A DNA stretch of 64,000 nucleotides, taken from CBDBND01 sp965262665 (GTDB taxonomy: Bacteria > Pseudomonadota > Alphaproteobacteria > Rhodospirillales > Rhodospirillaceae). Below are positions 62,626 through 64,000 of this stretch, piece after piece. The notes below the pieces were generated by a model. That model ran no database searches. It saw nothing but the letters and a program-made list of their open reading frames with translations, and was not told the DNA's origin. Made by a program: the position numbers and the translations under genes. The stretch is taken from contig CBDHFR010000004.1 of the NCBI GenBank assembly GCA_965262665.1, forward strand, positions 3,410,001-3,474,000. Reading direction: 5' to 3'. Within the stretch, counting starts at the first letter, position 1, and each line of letters begins with the position of its first letter.

Positions 62626-63534
62626 CTACGACGGTTTGCGCCGTAGTCGCCGGCACAGCAATTTCACCACTGTCCGAAAGGCATGCGTCCGCTCGTCGGC
62701 TGATAACTCTGCGGATTCGCCCGAGTGTCGGTTCAGTTTCCAGGCGGCATAGTCCAGTCCGCCGCGCAAAGTGGCGGCGGCCTTGATTAAACGCAGGACA
62801 TTCAACAGCCGACCCCAGAGGCCGCGTAAGCGCCATACCCAGATCGCTGTTGGTTTAGGAAAACGGGGAGAGTGGGGATCGACCCCTAAGATCGAAAGTG
62901 CCGCACTGCCAACGGCGTCATAGCGGGGAAGGTCGACGTCTACCAATTCGTCTGCTTTTTCATGGGGTTCAGGGCGCAGTTCAGCCCGGTACGTGGCACG
63001 GAACGCTTTCACCCATAGATCCCGGATGGTGAACGGACCGGTCATAAGCGGCAGAGTCTTGCGCATCAACGTTGCAACTGCCCGCACCAAAGCCTGTTCG
63101 ACGGTGTTCCGGGAAATATCGTTGGAGGCATAGACGATTGCCGCGGGCTGGGCAAAGCGGGCCCATACAGCAGAGGCGAACGTGGAGTCTGCTGTATGCC
63201 TGACAAAAGAGCCTATGGTCATCACGGCCACTTTCGCTCGGACCAAACGTCCTTCGAACTCAAGTTCGTGATAATAAACATTGGGCGGAAGCAGGGTGCC
63301 AAAGAGTGCGCTGACAGGATTGCCTAGGGATGGACCTAAGCGATCGACCAGTATGTAGAAGTCGAGCATGAGATCAATGTCCGTACCTTGGCGCAAACAA
63401 GATCCGTAAAAGACAACGGCACGCACCCCTGGGCCATAAACATCCTTTAGATAATCAATCATCGCTGCAGCAGACGGAAAAGCCGGTTTAAGGCTTTCCC
63501 GTGCGATCATTACCGACAGGTCAGTCTCTACCAT
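62626..63534 (-). CDS. Nucleotidyltransferase-fold protein, sphingolipid neighbourhood
   Basis: A 302-residue protein with a nucleotidyltransferase-like motif near residue 40 (VVFYGSCLRQGTDIDLMLDF; G-S with Asp-x-Asp). Basic, hydrophobic helices follow, with WKAFRATYRAELRPEPHEKA-type (VKAFRATYRAELRPEPHEKA) and an Arg-rich end (LLCRRLRRKPS). Its start overlaps the end of the ceramide-kinase-like gene by 7 bp, so the two form an operon facing spt. In Caulobacter the ceramide-phosphoglycerate headgroup genes (cpg) lie beside spt; this gene could be one of them, but I cannot say which. The chemistry is unproven. Confidence 0.6.
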   Translation of the reverse strand: MVETDLSVMIARESLKPAFPSAAAMIDYLKDVYGPGVRAVVFYGSCLRQGTDIDLMLDFYILVDRLGPSLGNPVSALFGTLLPPNVYYHELEFEGRLVRAKVAVMTIGSFVRHTADSTFASAVWARFAQPAAIVYASNDISRNTVEQALVRAVATLMRKTLPLMTGPFTIRDLWVKAFRATYRAELRPEPHEKADELVDVDLPRYDAVGSAALSILGVDPHSPRFPKPTAIWVWRLRGLWGRLLNVLRLIKAAATLRGGLDYAAWKLNRHSGESAELSADERTHAFRTVVKLLCRRLRRKPS

Positions 63535-64000
63535 CGAATGAACCTGAGTGATTGATCGCCACTTAATGTCAACGGACGATCCGCGTAGATGTCATGCAAT
63601 TCACCATCCAAGGTATAGCGGCCGGAATATGACACGATGATTTTGTTACTGCGGCGCACCGTTCGCCCAAGGCCAGGGGCGATCCGCCGGCGGATCAAAC
63701 TGGGAACGGCTGAAAGAACAGCGCGCGCGCCTGGCCGTAAGCTCATGTAATGAACCGGGCCAATTCCTTGAACCGGATCCGGCTCAATGCCCAAAAGCAT
63801 GCGGTCCATGGTTGTCGCGAGGACAAAAAAGAGCCGACCGTTCTCCTTGTCTTCCGAATCGTCGAAGTCCACGGCGATTGGTCCGCCCTCGGGGTCAGAG
63901 GACATCGCCCGCCCAAACAAGACAGCCACCGCCGCGGTGTGCGAAACCACGTTGGGCATGCCCAAGGGATAAATCGCGCGGCGGCAATACAGAATGCCTT
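63528..64000 (-). CDS. LCB5/DAGK-family lipid kinase, C-terminal part (ceramide kinase-like)
   Basis: The frame is open to the window edge, so the 5' end lies beyond 64000. The visible ~155 residues match the C-terminal domain of diacylglycerol/sphingosine kinases: FVLATTMDRMLLGIEPDPVQ, GPVHYMSLRPGARAVLSAVP, and SYSGRYTLDGELHDIYADRP with the family's DGE motif. The nucleotide-binding N-terminal domain is outside. Its position facing serine palmitoyltransferase and coupled to a nucleotidyltransferase-fold gene suggests phosphorylation of ceramide, as by the Caulobacter CpgB-type ceramide kinase. Confidence 0.8.
   Translation of the reverse strand, partial: GILYCRRAIYPLGMPNVVSHTAAVAVLFGRAMSSDPEGGPIAVDFDDSEDKENGRLFFVLATTMDRMLLGIEPDPVQGIGPVHYMSLRPGARAVLSAVPSLIRRRIAPGLGRTVRRSNKIIVSYSGRYTLDGELHDIYADRPLTLSGDQSLRFIRW

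Overview
The window looks like an alphaproteobacterial chromosome, probably Rhodospirillales-like. The evidence is the fabG-acpP-fabF-mltG...yicC-gmk neighbourhood, a kdsD-lptC-lptA-lptB-rpoN-ptsN block, a bacterial ceramide (sphingolipid) cluster and a glycine-betaine/choline-type ABC transporter. The genome appears to be actively decaying. Insertion sequences of five families (IS21, ISAs1, IS630, IS1595, IS481) are present. At least eleven chromosomal genes are broken by nonsense codons, short indels, insertions or rearrangement, while the essential housekeeping genes look intact.

Layout. 1-3250: fatty-acid synthesis genes and mltG. 3290-4242: two truncated transposase genes joined head to head (IS21 and ISAs1). 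4721-6417: remains of a signalling locus, with a KaiB clock-type gene, a CheY-like receiver and, divergently, the 5' half of a PAS-PAS-GGDEF-EAL protein. 6412-15132: a segment I infer to be inverted, because flipping it restores the PAS gene, an IS630 copy and the mltG-yicC-gmk order at once. It carries gloB (frameshifted), an RND pump (permease with a nonsense codon), gmk, yicC and the 3' part of the PAS-GGDEF-EAL gene. 16137-22390: ABC transporter, TAXI binding protein, frameshifted leucyl aminopeptidase and uppP. 22409-25779: a 3.4-kb IS1595-family transposon with an 8-bp target duplication and passenger genes, including a P63C-domain protein. 26385-34871: NDUFA9-like gene, tRNA-Leu, rnd, the KDO/LPS-export operon, rpoN, ptsN and a broken CDP-alcohol phosphotransferase. 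34952-45440: mixed accessory genes (DUF3047, DUF547, three two-domain VOC proteins with one split by an IS481 element, an FAD oxidoreductase, an AbrB-type membrane protein, a PAS_5 protein and a TonB-C protein). 45529-50223: an E1/transketolase-like enzyme divergent from an Lrp regulator, then an acyl-CoA ligase. 50281-51433: an intact IS630. 51510-53225: a broken gene of unknown function. 53222-55733: a DoxX-bufC-bufB-bufA (MNIO/DUF692 RiPP metallophore) cluster. 58320-64000: acyl-AMP ligase, epimerase, ACP and serine palmitoyltransferase, facing a ceramide-kinase-like gene and a nucleotidyltransferase-fold gene.

How it fits together. The intact pathways (fatty acids, LPS export, peptidoglycan, ceramide synthesis, nitrogen-related regulation by RpoN/PtsN) make the cell envelope. 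The broken genes are mostly signalling (KaiB, response regulator, c-di-GMP), efflux, detoxification and peptidase functions, as expected early in adaptation to a stable or host-associated niche. That lifestyle reading is inference. Sequencing or assembly error must be excluded for the single-base indels, although their absence from essential genes argues against it.
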